DNA of 64,000 nucleotides from JARBUG01 sp035628915 (GTDB taxonomy: Bacteria > Bacillota > Sulfobacillia > Symbiobacteriales > Symbiobacteriaceae): contig DASPIW010000022.1 of the NCBI GenBank assembly GCA_035628915.1, positions 1 through 64,000 on the forward strand. Direction: 5' to 3'. Positions 35,844 to 43,500 of the stretch are shown here, in pieces (positions within the stretch are counted from its first letter, which is position 1; the number at the start of each line of letters is the position of its first letter). A program made the translations under genes and the position numbers. The notes beneath the pieces were generated by a model, which was not told the origin of the DNA, did not search any database, and worked only from the letters and a program-made list of their open reading frames with translations.

Positions 35844-37019
35844 CTATTTCATGGGCTCCAGCCGGAAGGCGCCCAGGCGGTTCCACCATTGGTCATCTTC
35901 AAAGCCAAGGCGCCAGAGGGCGATGCCCTTGAGATTGTATTGGTAGGCCAGCTTCAGTTTGGCTTCGAGGCTGCGCTCGTCGGGCCACCAGGCGATGCGC
36001 TGGCTGCCGTCCACGGCGTATGTGGCTACGTTTTCGCCCGCCACAGGGTCCCACTTGGCGGCGCCGCCCAGTTCGGCGACGCGCCGGTCGAGGCGCGTAA
36101 AGCTGTAAGCCCTGTTGTTCGCCGTGCCTTCCCGGGTGTCCACGGCCCACTCGTACCCATAGAAAGGGACCCCGAGTACGATCTTTTGCGCCGGGATTAC
36201 GCCGGTCGCGTAGCGAACGACTCTCTCCACCCAGTTCAGGGAAGCCACGGGCCCGGGTTCACCGCCCCGCCAGTGCTCGTCATATGCCATGATGTAGACC
36301 TGGTCGACAATCTGGCCGATGGCGGCATAATCGGTCGCGCCGCCCCACCCGGTGCGCGTATCGCTGGTCTTGGCGGCTGCTGCGATGCTCAAGGTCATGC
36401 CAAGCGGCTGGAGTTCGGCCTTGAGGCGCTTCAGGAAGGCCGTGTATGCATCCCGGTCGCCGCCGGCGATGTTTTCGAAATCGATCTGAACGCCGCCGGC
36501 CTCCAATTCCTGCGCCTTTGCAATCAAGTTCCGGACGGCCCGGTCCTGAACCGCCGGATTGGTCAGAATGGCGTGGGCGGTCTCCTGGTTAAACCCGCCG
36601 TCAGTAAGGTTGCCGAAGAGGATCATCCGCTTCGATTTTCCCACCAGTCCCCTGACGATCTGCTGCTCCTTGCCCTGCAGGTTTCCCTGCTCGTCGAAGC
36701 CGTAGCCGAACACGACGACCTGGTCCATATGGTTGGACCGGGTCTTCACTACTTCGAGCGAGCCCGCATCATAGTCCACGTAGTACCCGGCCACCCAAAA
36801 GCCATTCCCCGGCACGCCTTGGTCAGCGGGGCGGCCCAGGTACGCCCGCAGCCAGAGCGGGTCCCAGATGTTGGCCGGGGCGAATTTCTGCCCGACCTCG
36901 TAGCTGCCCAGCGCGGTAATGCCCAGCGTGGCAGCAAGCGCAATGGCCGTGAGCCAGCGCCGCCGGGTCCGGCGCGGTGGTCCCGGCGCATAGTCAGGCC
37001 TGACAACCGGTTGGGTCAT
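35844..37019 (-). CDS. GH18-family glycoside hydrolase (spore-type N-acetylglucosaminidase)
   Basis: A membrane-anchored 391-residue protein. It has a short basic cytoplasmic N-terminus, one membrane helix (WLTAIALAATLGITALGSYE) and a GH18 barrel with the catalytic glutamate in GGVQIDFENIAGGD near residue 204, YIMAYDEHWRGGEPGP near 270 and the late KGIALWRLGFEDDQWW. The shortened IDFEN motif is that of YaaH/SleL-like enzymes that cut spore cortex or cell-wall glycan, not classical chitinases. I choose ATG 37019 (AAGGAG eight bases upstream) over the TTG at 37022. That SD lies inside a 15-bp inverted repeat, so translation may be controlled. Confidence 0.86.
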   Translation of the reverse strand: MTQPVVRPDYAPGPPRRTRRRWLTAIALAATLGITALGSYEVGQKFAPANIWDPLWLRAYLGRPADQGVPGNGFWVAGYYVDYDAGSLEVVKTRSNHMDQVVVFGYGFDEQGNLQGKEQQIVRGLVGKSKRMILFGNLTDGGFNQETAHAILTNPAVQDRAVRNLIAKAQELEAGGVQIDFENIAGGDRDAYTAFLKRLKAELQPLGMTLSIAAAAKTSDTRTGWGGATDYAAIGQIVDQVYIMAYDEHWRGGEPGPVASLNWVERVVRYATGVIPAQKIVLGVPFYGYEWAVDTREGTANNRAYSFTRLDRRVAELGGAAKWDPVAGENVATYAVDGSQRIAWWPDERSLEAKLKLAYQYNLKGIALWRLGFEDDQWWNRLGAFRLEPMK

Positions 37020-37025
37020 CAAAAT

Positions 37026-37076
37026 ATCTCCTTAACGAATAGTTCACGACCGAACATCATCATTCGTTAAGGAGAT
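37026..37076 (-). promoter_or_regulatory. SD-sequestering hairpin in the GH18 leader
   Basis: On the mRNA, ATCTCCTTAACGAAT and ATTCGTTAAGGAGAT form a perfect 15-bp stem with a 21-base loop. The 3' arm contains AAGGAG, the SD of the GH18 gene, so the folded RNA hides the ribosome site. Confidence 0.75.
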
Positions 37077-37224
37077 TTGAACATCCTCCATGCAATTTCC
37101 GGCATGCAACCCAGGGGATCAAGGACGGCAGTCCGGAGCCATGAGCATGCAAACGGGCCGCTGTACGTTGGCGTACGGCGACCCGTTTAAGCTGATGTGG
37201 CGCTTGGCCGAGGCTCACCTCCTG

Positions 37225-37554
37225 CTACCGCAGTTCCGTCGGGACCACAGCGTCTACGAGAGCGATGACGAAGGCCGCCAGAGCAGCGCCCCACCAGGTT
37301 ACCGTCAGCCACTGGGGGAACAGAGCGCCTGTCAGGTAGATCACCACGGCTGCGGAGATAAACCCTATGATGCCGCGGCTGGTGGGCGAAGCGCCCCGGC
37401 CGAGGAGGGCCTGTGCGAGCCAGCCGAGTCCGGCGATGACCAGCGATGCAAGAAGGGCGCCCCAGAAGCCGGCGACGGCCACTCCGGGCGTAATCCAGGC
37501 AACGAACATGAGCACGAGGGCGGAGACGACGAACCGGACGATTGCACCGAGCAT
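37225..37554 (-). CDS. YvlD-like membrane protein (phage holin family IV)
   Basis: A 109-residue integral membrane protein with four hydrophobic segments: LGAIVRFVVSALVLMFVAW, GFWGALLASLVIAGLGWLAQ, a segment around GIIGFISAAVVIYLTGALF, and VTWWGAALAAFVIALVDAVV. The pattern matches the YvlD / four-TM holin superfamily, whose bacterial members are stress-related and not phage genes. AGGAGGTGAAAGAGC precedes the ATG, an excellent site. No phage genes are near. Confidence 0.83.
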   Translation of the reverse strand: MLGAIVRFVVSALVLMFVAWITPGVAVAGFWGALLASLVIAGLGWLAQALLGRGASPTSRGIIGFISAAVVIYLTGALFPQWLTVTWWGAALAAFVIALVDAVVPTELR

Positions 37555-37648
37555 GCTCTTTCACCTCCTGTCTTGGTTGACGCGACGGTCGCTTCCGTAG
37601 AAGTATTGTTGTCGCGCGTTAAAACAATTATTCTGGCCGCGAATTCCC

Positions 37649-37677
37649 TTGCGTGCCAGGATACTCCGTGCTAAGAT
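37649..37677 (+). promoter_or_regulatory. Promoter of rpsT
   Basis: TTGCGT (37649-37654), 17-base spacer, TAAGAT (37672-37677), placing the start point only a few bases before the rpsT SD. Confidence 0.6.
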
Positions 37678-37699
37678 AGCTTCGTTGGAGGTGAGGAAG

Positions 37700-37957
37700 T
37701 TGGCTAACATTAAGTCCGCAAAGAAGCGCGCTCTCACGGCTGTGAAGCGGCATGAGCGCAATAAGATGGTCAAGTCCAGCCTCCGGACTGCGGTTCGCAA
37801 GTTCGTCGAGGCCGGTACTGAAGACGCCCAGACCAAGCTGAATGCTGCGTTCGCTGCGCTGGACAAGGCTGCGTCCAAGGGTGTCATCCATAAGAACACG
37901 GCTGCCCGGAAGAAGGCGCGCCTGGCTAAGCGCCTTGCTGGCAAGGTCACCGCTTAG
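37700..37957 (+). CDS. rpsT: 30S ribosomal protein S20
   Basis: An 85-residue basic ribosomal protein that binds 16S rRNA early in 30S assembly. [20 protein letters not shown] is the family N-terminus, and [20 protein letters not shown] the C-terminal helix. The TTG start at 37700 follows GGAGGTGAGGAAG. rpsT is often started by a non-ATG codon, which allows S20 feedback on its own translation. Monocistronic with a strong terminator. Its divergent or opposite neighbours are the YvlD-like gene and holA. Confidence 0.96.
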   Translation: MANIKSAKKRALTAVKRHERNKMVKSSLRTAVRKFVEAGTEDAQTKLNAAFAALDKAASKGVIHKNTAARKKARLAKRLAGKVTA

Positions 37958-38002
37958 ACGCGACGAACGCTTTCCCCGCAGAACTGTAACGATGAAACAA
38001 AG

Positions 38003-38035
38003 AAGCCCACTGCCCCAGGCGGTCGGGCTTTTTTT
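38003..38035 (+). terminator. Terminator of rpsT
   Basis: AAGCCC pairs with GGGCTT and CTGCC with GGCGG (one mismatch between them) around a short loop, followed by seven Ts. It is the clearest intrinsic terminator in the window. Confidence 0.92.
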
Positions 38036-38093
38036 GTTGTGCGCGGGGAAAGCCGCCGCCTCGGATTGACATGGCGGCGGCACTGCGACTTCC

Positions 38094-39140
38094 TCAGCGC
38101 ATCAACTCAACTACCAGCGTCTCCAGGGTCAGTTTGGGATCGTAACCGGATTTCATGGCCACGTCGGCCTCGAGGAGCCGCCCCATCGACCGGATGATCT
38201 CCTCCCGGCTATAGGTGCGGACGTGGCCCACCATTTTCTCGTAAGCGAAGGGATGCATCTTGGCGATGCCCGGCCCTTCCCGAAGGGTGACGCCCCGGGC
38301 TGCCAGCGCCTTGACCGTCAGGATCTGGCGGAAACGGTTGGTCAGGGCCGCCAGCACCTGGAGGGGATGATCGACCTGCCGCAGGATGCGGGCCAGCAGT
38401 TCGATGGCCTTGGCCCGGTCTTTCAGCATGACCGCTTCGGTCAGGCGGAAGATCTCGGTCTCGGCCATGCCGCCGACCAGTGTATCCACATCCTGCACCG
38501 TAATCGCCTTGCCGTCGCCGGCATAAAGGGCCAGTTTCTGCAGTTCGTTGTCGATCAGCCGCAAATCCGGGCCGACCTTGTCGACCAGCAGGCGGGCGGC
38601 CGCATCGTTCAGCTTCTTGCCATACCTGCCGGTGGATCGGGTTGCGGCCCAGTGGACCGCATCTTCCGGCCGGTAAGGCTTACACTCCACCGCCCCCCCG
38701 GTACCGATCAGCGCCTTGGTCACTTTCTTGCGGCTGTCCACACTGTCGTCGCATAGGAAGACCAGACAGGTGGAAGGCACGGGGTCTTTCAGGTAAACGA
38801 TTAGCTGCTCCTCGCCGGCACTGCCTTTGGACTCTTCTTCCCCGGCTTCCGTCTCATCGGCTTTCTTGCGGGCAGCGGAGAAGACCGGGCTGTCCTTGAC
38901 GACCACGAGGCGCCGCTCCGCAAAGAACGGCTGGGTCTGCGCAACCGACAGCGCCTGCGGAATCTGGTCGGGCGCCGGACCGAACAGGTGATAGTTGAAA
39001 TCAGCCGTGGCGGAATCAACGGTGGCGTTTTTGAGTTCCCGTAGGAGTGCCTCCTCCAGGAAGGGCTCGCCGCCGTAAATCAGATAGACCGGCCGGACCT
39101 TGCCTTTTTGCAGTTCGGCCAGGGCTTCAGTCTGGTTCAA
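38094..39140 (-). CDS. holA: DNA polymerase III delta subunit (HolA)
   Basis: Clamp-loader subunit that opens the sliding clamp, 348 residues. It has the family N-terminus (VRPVYLIYGGEPFLEEALLR), QTQPFFAERRLVVVKD near residue 69, and the C-terminal collar domain (ILRQVDHPLQVLAALTNRFR). The AAA+ fold is present but the Walker motif is degenerate, as usual for delta. In Firmicutes holA lies beside rpsT in opposite orientation, as here. Confidence 0.94.
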   Translation of the reverse strand: MNQTEALAELQKGKVRPVYLIYGGEPFLEEALLRELKNATVDSATADFNYHLFGPAPDQIPQALSVAQTQPFFAERRLVVVKDSPVFSAARKKADETEAGEEESKGSAGEEQLIVYLKDPVPSTCLVFLCDDSVDSRKKVTKALIGTGGAVECKPYRPEDAVHWAATRSTGRYGKKLNDAAARLLVDKVGPDLRLIDNELQKLALYAGDGKAITVQDVDTLVGGMAETEIFRLTEAVMLKDRAKAIELLARILRQVDHPLQVLAALTNRFRQILTVKALAARGVTLREGPGIAKMHPFAYEKMVGHVRTYSREEIIRSMGRLLEADVAMKSGYDPKLTLETLVVELMR

Positions 39141-39275
39141 GTGAGGGAGCCTCCTCTTCTTCGGCTACATTCACAAGGGTTCTGCTCCCTTCCCTCGTCT
39201 CCTGCAGGACTGCGGCCTGCGGGGACCGAATTTCTCCATGTTCGCTTTCTGTCTGACGGAGTGGGGGGTCTGCCT

Positions 39276-40976
39276 GTGCGACGGGGCCCTGCAGTCTTTT
39301 TCCTGACCTGCCTCCTGGTCGCCTCGGCTTACGGTGCTCAGCGTGTCATGCGCGAGGCCGCCGCCCGGGTGACCGGGTTTTCACCGGCTCATCTGACCGC
39401 CGCCCGCCCGCCTTCCGGTCCGCCGCCCCTGGTGCGGCGCACCGTTCTCATTCTGGCGGACGGCCTCCGTTCCGACGATGCGCTCCTGCTGCCCACGGTG
39501 GACTGGCTTTCCCAGCGGGGCGCCCAATTACGGATTACGGTTCCTCAGCCCGGCCACCGCCTGCCTGCGACGGCCTCGCTCCTGACGGGCGCCCGCCCCG
39601 AGGTCCATGGCGTGCTGCTCGGGAACGGCAGCCTGAAAGCCGACAGCCTTCCCTCCGGCGCGAAGCGGGTGGGGTTGAAGACCGGCGGTGCCGGCGGCGC
39701 CGACGTGGGCAAACTGCTCGGCATTGCCATGGACACCTGGGTTGAAGTGAACGCCCCCGGCGATTTGGTCGAGAAATCCAGGAGCCTGCTAAGCGCCTCT
39801 GGACCCGCCCTGGTTGTGCTGCACTCCGATTACCTGGCCAGGGAGATGCAGCGAATCCATACGGCATCCCGGGATTCTGCCGACTATCGGAACGCGCTGG
39901 CGCGGTTCGACTACACACTGGCCCGGCTGGTCGAGCAGGTAGACCTGCAGACCAGTGCCGTCGTGCTGGCCGGCACGGTGCCCACCGGGCCGGCGGGGAC
40001 CTATCTGCCTGATGCACCCGTACCTTTGCTGATGGCCGGAGCCGGCGTGAAGCCCGGTTACCGGGGGGAGGCCTCCCTGCTGGATGTGGCGTCCACGCTG
40101 AGCGCCCTCTCCGGCGCCCCTGTGCCCCTTCCCAACGAAGGGAAGCCCGTGCTGGCCGCCCTGGGCGTCCCAGCAGGCAGGCCGACGGATCTGGTGTTTG
40201 AGCAGGTGCTGGCGTCGCGCATGGCTTTCACGGAGAACGCTCTGGCCGCTCTGGGCTCCATGGCCGTCGCGCCCGATGCGCCCCTGACGCCTGCCGGAGC
40301 GGACGCTTACGTGGCTGGCCTTGATCGGCAGATTCGGGAGGCCCGGTTCGCGGCCTGGCGGGAGTGGGGGCTGAACCTGGCCCCATACGCCGGCGGCGCC
40401 CTGGTGCTGGTCCTGCTCTATCTGATTGTCGTGTGGCGCCAGCCGTTTGGAGCGACGGCGTTTGTGGGCACGCTGATCTATGCGGCAGCGTTCCACGTCA
40501 TTTTCTTCCTGGCGGGCGGCCGCTATTCGGCTGCCATGAACGGCCTGGAAGATCCGCAGCGCACGGGTATGCTGCTCCTGGCCGCCTGCAGCGCCGGTGC
40601 GATGGCCGTGACGGTGTTGGCAACCGGTTTCCTCCTCTCCCGCAAGGGTTTCAAGAAGCGGGCCTACGTGGCGGGAGCCGGCCTGCACACAGCACTCACG
40701 ACATCTGTACTGATGGCCTTGCCCGTCGCAGTCGTGCTTGGGCGTACGGGGTGGGATTTCCCCGTTTCCCTGCCTGCAGTGGGATTGGTGGTCTGGTTCT
40801 TCGTAACCTGTGTGCATGTGATGGTGATCGGGTATCTCAGCCCCCTGTGGGGGGCGCTGACGGTGACATCGGCGGCGCTCTCCCGGCAGTGGTGGCCCCT
40901 GCGGGAGATCGGCGACCCGGAGCGCAACGCGGACAAGGTCGTCCGTTTGAAGGCCCTGCGCAGAAAGACGAAGTGA
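39276..40976 (+). CDS. Membrane protein with alkaline-phosphatase-fold domain
   Basis: A 566-residue protein. After a signal or anchor segment (AVFFLTCLLVASAYG) comes an extracellular alkaline-phosphatase/sulfatase-like domain of about 300 residues (RRTVLILADGLRSDDALLLP for metal binding; GHRLPATASLLTGARPEVHG for the nucleophile region). A C-terminal half with five or six membrane helices follows (from APYAGGALVLVLLYLIVVWR). The layout recalls lipid phosphoethanolamine or glycerophosphate transferases, but I cannot assign a substrate. I start at GTG 39276 (GTGGGGGG seven bases upstream). The panC start is ten bases after its stop, so the two are probably co-transcribed. Confidence 0.75.
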   Translation: MRRGPAVFFLTCLLVASAYGAQRVMREAAARVTGFSPAHLTAARPPSGPPPLVRRTVLILADGLRSDDALLLPTVDWLSQRGAQLRITVPQPGHRLPATASLLTGARPEVHGVLLGNGSLKADSLPSGAKRVGLKTGGAGGADVGKLLGIAMDTWVEVNAPGDLVEKSRSLLSASGPALVVLHSDYLAREMQRIHTASRDSADYRNALARFDYTLARLVEQVDLQTSAVVLAGTVPTGPAGTYLPDAPVPLLMAGAGVKPGYRGEASLLDVASTLSALSGAPVPLPNEGKPVLAALGVPAGRPTDLVFEQVLASRMAFTENALAALGSMAVAPDAPLTPAGADAYVAGLDRQIREARFAAWREWGLNLAPYAGGALVLVLLYLIVVWRQPFGATAFVGTLIYAAAFHVIFFLAGGRYSAAMNGLEDPQRTGMLLLAACSAGAMAVTVLATGFLLSRKGFKKRAYVAGAGLHTALTTSVLMALPVAVVLGRTGWDFPVSLPAVGLVVWFFVTCVHVMVIGYLSPLWGALTVTSAALSRQWWPLREIGDPERNADKVVRLKALRRKTK

Positions 40977-40986
40977 GGCGACTGAC

Positions 40987-41835
40987 TTGGACCTGCACGA
41001 GACCATATCCGGCATCCGCAACGCTGTAAGCGCCGCACGCCGGGCCGGTAAGAAAATCGGCTTCGTTCCGACGATGGGGTACCTGCACGAAGGGCATCTG
41101 ACGCTGATGCGGGAGGCCCGCAAGGAATGCGGGTACGTGGTCGTCAGCATCTTTGTCAATCCCACGCAGTTCGGCCCAAATGAGGACTTCGACCGCTATC
41201 CGCGGGACCTCGAACGCGATATGCAGCTTTGCCAAAGCGTGCCGGTGGACGCCATTTTCCACCCCGCTGTGGCAGAGATGTACCCGCCGGGCGCCGGCAC
41301 CACCACCGTGAGAGTCTCCGGGTTGACCGAGGGCCTCTGCGGGGCGTCCCGCCCCGGGCACTTCGAAGGCGTGGCGACCGTTGTCACCAAGCTCTTCAAC
41401 ATCGTCAAGCCGGACATCGCCTACTTCGGGCAGAAAGATGCCCAGCAGGTCGCCGTTATACGCCGGATGGCGCTGGACTTGAACATGGACCTGGAGATTC
41501 GGCCCGTGCCGACCGTCCGTGAGCCCGACGGTTTGGCGTTGAGTTCCCGCAACGTCTATCTGTCGCCCGAGCAGCGGCAGGGGGCCCTCGTCCTCTCCCG
41601 GTCGCTGCAGATGGCCCGGGAGAGAGTGGCCGCCGGCGAGCGCGATATGGTTGCGCTGCTGGGCGACATACGCGCCATGATCGCCGCCGAACCGCTGGCG
41701 AATATCGACTACGTGGCCATCGTGGACTACGACTCCCTGCAGCCCATCGAGCGGCTGGAGCGAAGGGGTCTGGCGGCCCTGGCCGTCCGGTTCGGGAAGA
41801 CCCGGCTGATCGACAACTGCATTCTCGAAGCGTAA
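40987..41835 (+). CDS. panC: Pantothenate synthetase
   Basis: Condenses pantoate and beta-alanine with ATP in pantothenate (CoA) synthesis. The 282-residue protein has the nucleotidyl-transferase motif GFVPTMGYLHEGHLTLMREA, NPTQFGPNEDFDRYPR, AYFGQKDAQQVAVIRRM and the KMSK-like VREPDGLALSSRNVYL. TTG start at 40987. No panB or panD is in the window, so the pathway is scattered. A 12-bp terminator follows. Confidence 0.96.
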   Translation: MDLHETISGIRNAVSAARRAGKKIGFVPTMGYLHEGHLTLMREARKECGYVVVSIFVNPTQFGPNEDFDRYPRDLERDMQLCQSVPVDAIFHPAVAEMYPPGAGTTTVRVSGLTEGLCGASRPGHFEGVATVVTKLFNIVKPDIAYFGQKDAQQVAVIRRMALDLNMDLEIRPVPTVREPDGLALSSRNVYLSPEQRQGALVLSRSLQMARERVAAGERDMVALLGDIRAMIAAEPLANIDYVAIVDYDSLQPIERLERRGLAALAVRFGKTRLIDNCILEA

Positions 41836-41837
41836 GC

Positions 41838-41867
41838 AAGGGGGACGGCACAGTGGCCGTCCCCCTT
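41838..41867. terminator. Terminator between panC and the cytochrome gene
   Basis: AAGGGGGACGGC and GCCGTCCCCCTT form a perfect 12-bp stem with a 6-base loop, followed by CTGTT on the plus strand. It can serve both converging genes. Confidence 0.75.
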
Positions 41868-41871
41868 CTGT

Positions 41872-42306
41872 TCAGTCATCGACCCCGGGCAGGATTACCG
41901 ACCGCGGGTCGTGTCCCCGGTGGCACTCGGTGCAGTTCTGCGCTTTCACCTGCTTCTGGCGGGCGTGTAGGGACCTCTCGGCGTGGCATTCGTAGCACTG
42001 CCCCGCCACCACGTTTCGGCTGGATTCCCGGATCTGAATGGGGTGCGGGTAGCTGCCAGTCAGATTGGCCGTCAGGTGCCGGGCGCCGTCCGCATACTTC
42101 TGCACGATCGACCCGGTGTGGCAGTCGCTGCAGGTAGCGACTTCGCGGTGATAGGAGACCGAGTGCTTCTGCGCCTGCTCGCCCATGACGTGGCAGGAAG
42201 TGCAGAACGCGATGTCGTCGGTCGCCGTCGCGACCAGCGGATATGTAAATGCCGCCCCGAATACCAGAACAAGCAACCCAAATAGGAACCAATTCCAGCG
42301 CCGCAC
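41872..42306 (-). CDS. NrfH/NapC-type tetraheme cytochrome c
   Basis: A 144-residue membrane-anchored cytochrome. It has one N-terminal helix (WFLFGLLVLVFGAAFTYPL) and four CxxCH sites: CTSCH, CSDCH, CYECH and CTECH. This is the layout of NrfH/NapC quinol dehydrogenases, which pass electrons from menaquinol to an outer reductase. No nitrite reductase (NrfA), nitrate reductase or other partner lies nearby, and no cytochrome c maturation genes are in the window. I use GTG 42306 because AGGGGGGAT lies just upstream; the frame is open to 42435 without further support. Confidence 0.85.
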   Translation of the reverse strand: MRRWNWFLFGLLVLVFGAAFTYPLVATATDDIAFCTSCHVMGEQAQKHSVSYHREVATCSDCHTGSIVQKYADGARHLTANLTGSYPHPIQIRESSRNVVAGQCYECHAERSLHARQKQVKAQNCTECHRGHDPRSVILPGVDD

Positions 42307-42329
42307 GGCTATCCCCCCTGACACAAGTG

Positions 42330-42355
42330 TACCCGCCGGGGTATGCCGGCGGGTA
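42330..42355 (-). terminator. Hairpin after the second EamA gene
   Basis: TACCCGCCGG and CCGGCGGGTA form a 10-bp stem around a 6-base loop, nine bases past the transporter stop and upstream of the cytochrome start. No U-run follows. Confidence 0.5.
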
Positions 42356-42364
42356 TCCTGCGCG

Positions 42365-43276
42365 TCAGGTATTCGGGATCGGTCCCTTACCGTAGGAACC
42401 GTCGCTCTGGCGCTGACTGACGACAACGGCGGCAATAATGAGGGCGGCGCCGGCCCACTGGGCGGGACGGATCAGATCGCCCTGGAAGAGCAGCCCGAGC
42501 GCGAGGGCAAACGGCAGTTCCGCCACGCTGGCGATGGCTGCCCGGTTGGCCCCGATCAGGGCGATGCCCCGGTTGAGAAAGAGGAAGGGTGCCACACCGG
42601 AAACGGCGGCAGCCACCACGCAGATCAGCCAGCCTCCCCACGTGACGGCGGGGAGTTCGGCGAAAACACGCGGGTTGAGTGCGAGGGAGCCGAGCAGAAT
42701 GGCGACGCGGGTAAGCGTGGTCGCTGAAGTTGCAGTAAGCTTCCCGGCGATCTTCTCGCCCGCGACGATATACAGCCCGTGCGCCACGGCAGCCAGCAGC
42801 GCCAAGCCGACCCCGGTCAGGCTGATGGCGCCCGAGCGCAGTTCGGTGAAGTTGGTGGTAAGCACGGCGCCGGCGAGAGTGAGGAGCAGGGCGCCCCCGT
42901 GCAGCCGGGTGGGGCGGTGGCCCAGCATGAGCCAGGCGCCCAGGGCGGTGAAGGCCGGATATGTGAAGAGCAGGATAGTAGCGAGGGACATGGAGAGGTG
43001 TACCAACGCGATGTTGAAGGCGATGGCCGTGATCACGCCGCAGGCGAGGAAGAAGCCCACGGTGGGAACGGAGTGGCGCACCCGGGGGTGCGGTGCCTCG
43101 CGGAGCCACATGAACCCCAGCAGGACGAGCGAAACGGAGGATTGGATCAGGGTGAAGGCCCACGCGCTGACACCGGCGTCATAGGCCATTTTGATAAAGA
43201 GGGACATGGCGGCAAACGCCATCGCGGAGAGGATTGTGAGCAGGTACCCCATATACGTCTTATTCATACCCGCCAT
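42365..43276 (-). CDS. EamA/DMT-family transporter
   Basis: A 303-residue inner-membrane protein with ten hydrophobic segments in two EamA repeats (YLLTILSAMAFAAMSLFIKM; VAAAVSGVAPFLFLNRGIAL near residue 225). The central region LVHLSMSLATILLFTYPAFT is typical of the family. Substrate unknown. Two starts are possible: ATG 43276 or ATG 43267; neither has a strong SD. It is not closely similar in sequence to the DMT protein at 1966. Confidence 0.82.
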   Translation of the reverse strand: MAGMNKTYMGYLLTILSAMAFAAMSLFIKMAYDAGVSAWAFTLIQSSVSLVLLGFMWLREAPHPRVRHSVPTVGFFLACGVITAIAFNIALVHLSMSLATILLFTYPAFTALGAWLMLGHRPTRLHGGALLLTLAGAVLTTNFTELRSGAISLTGVGLALLAAVAHGLYIVAGEKIAGKLTATSATTLTRVAILLGSLALNPRVFAELPAVTWGGWLICVVAAAVSGVAPFLFLNRGIALIGANRAAIASVAELPFALALGLLFQGDLIRPAQWAGAALIIAAVVVSQRQSDGSYGKGPIPNT

Positions 43277-43438
43277 TCTACCACAGATGCGCGGAGAGCG
43301 GTCAGCCCGGGGGTGGGGGCTGGGAAAACCCGGCCCACGTTTGTGTTGAAAAAGCCCCGTTCTTCTGGCGGTTAGCAGGGGTGCTGAGGAGCGCTGGGCC
43401 GCTGCGGTTCATCCTTCTATCTGAACCAACGTACCAGA

Positions 43439-43477
43439 GGCGCCGCCCGGGCTCAGGACGAGCGTTCGGGCGGCGCC
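43439..43477. terminator. GC-rich hairpin after the PLP-enzyme gene
   Basis: GGCGCCGCCCG and CGGGCGGCGCC form a perfect 11-bp stem with a 17-base loop, 23 bases past the PLP-enzyme stop. The plus-strand tail is GTTATTTC; the minus-strand tail lacks a U-run. Confidence 0.5.
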
Positions 43478-43500
43478 GTTATTTCGGGTTCCAGGGGCTA

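Noticed and set aside
37225..37554. Holin family hit as a sign of prophage
   Set aside because: YvlD-type four-helix proteins are chromosomal, and no integrase, capsid, tail or lysis genes are near.
37090..37674. A 194-codon plus-strand frame after the sequence ATTCGTTAAGGAGATTTG
   Set aside because: The SD-like sequence is the other arm of the GH18 leader repeat, and the frame is antisense to the clear YvlD-like membrane gene.
39789..41165. A 458-codon minus-strand frame opposite the phosphatase-fold gene and panC
   Set aside because: Low-complexity His/Gln/Arg-rich translation and no start signal; both sense genes are well supported.
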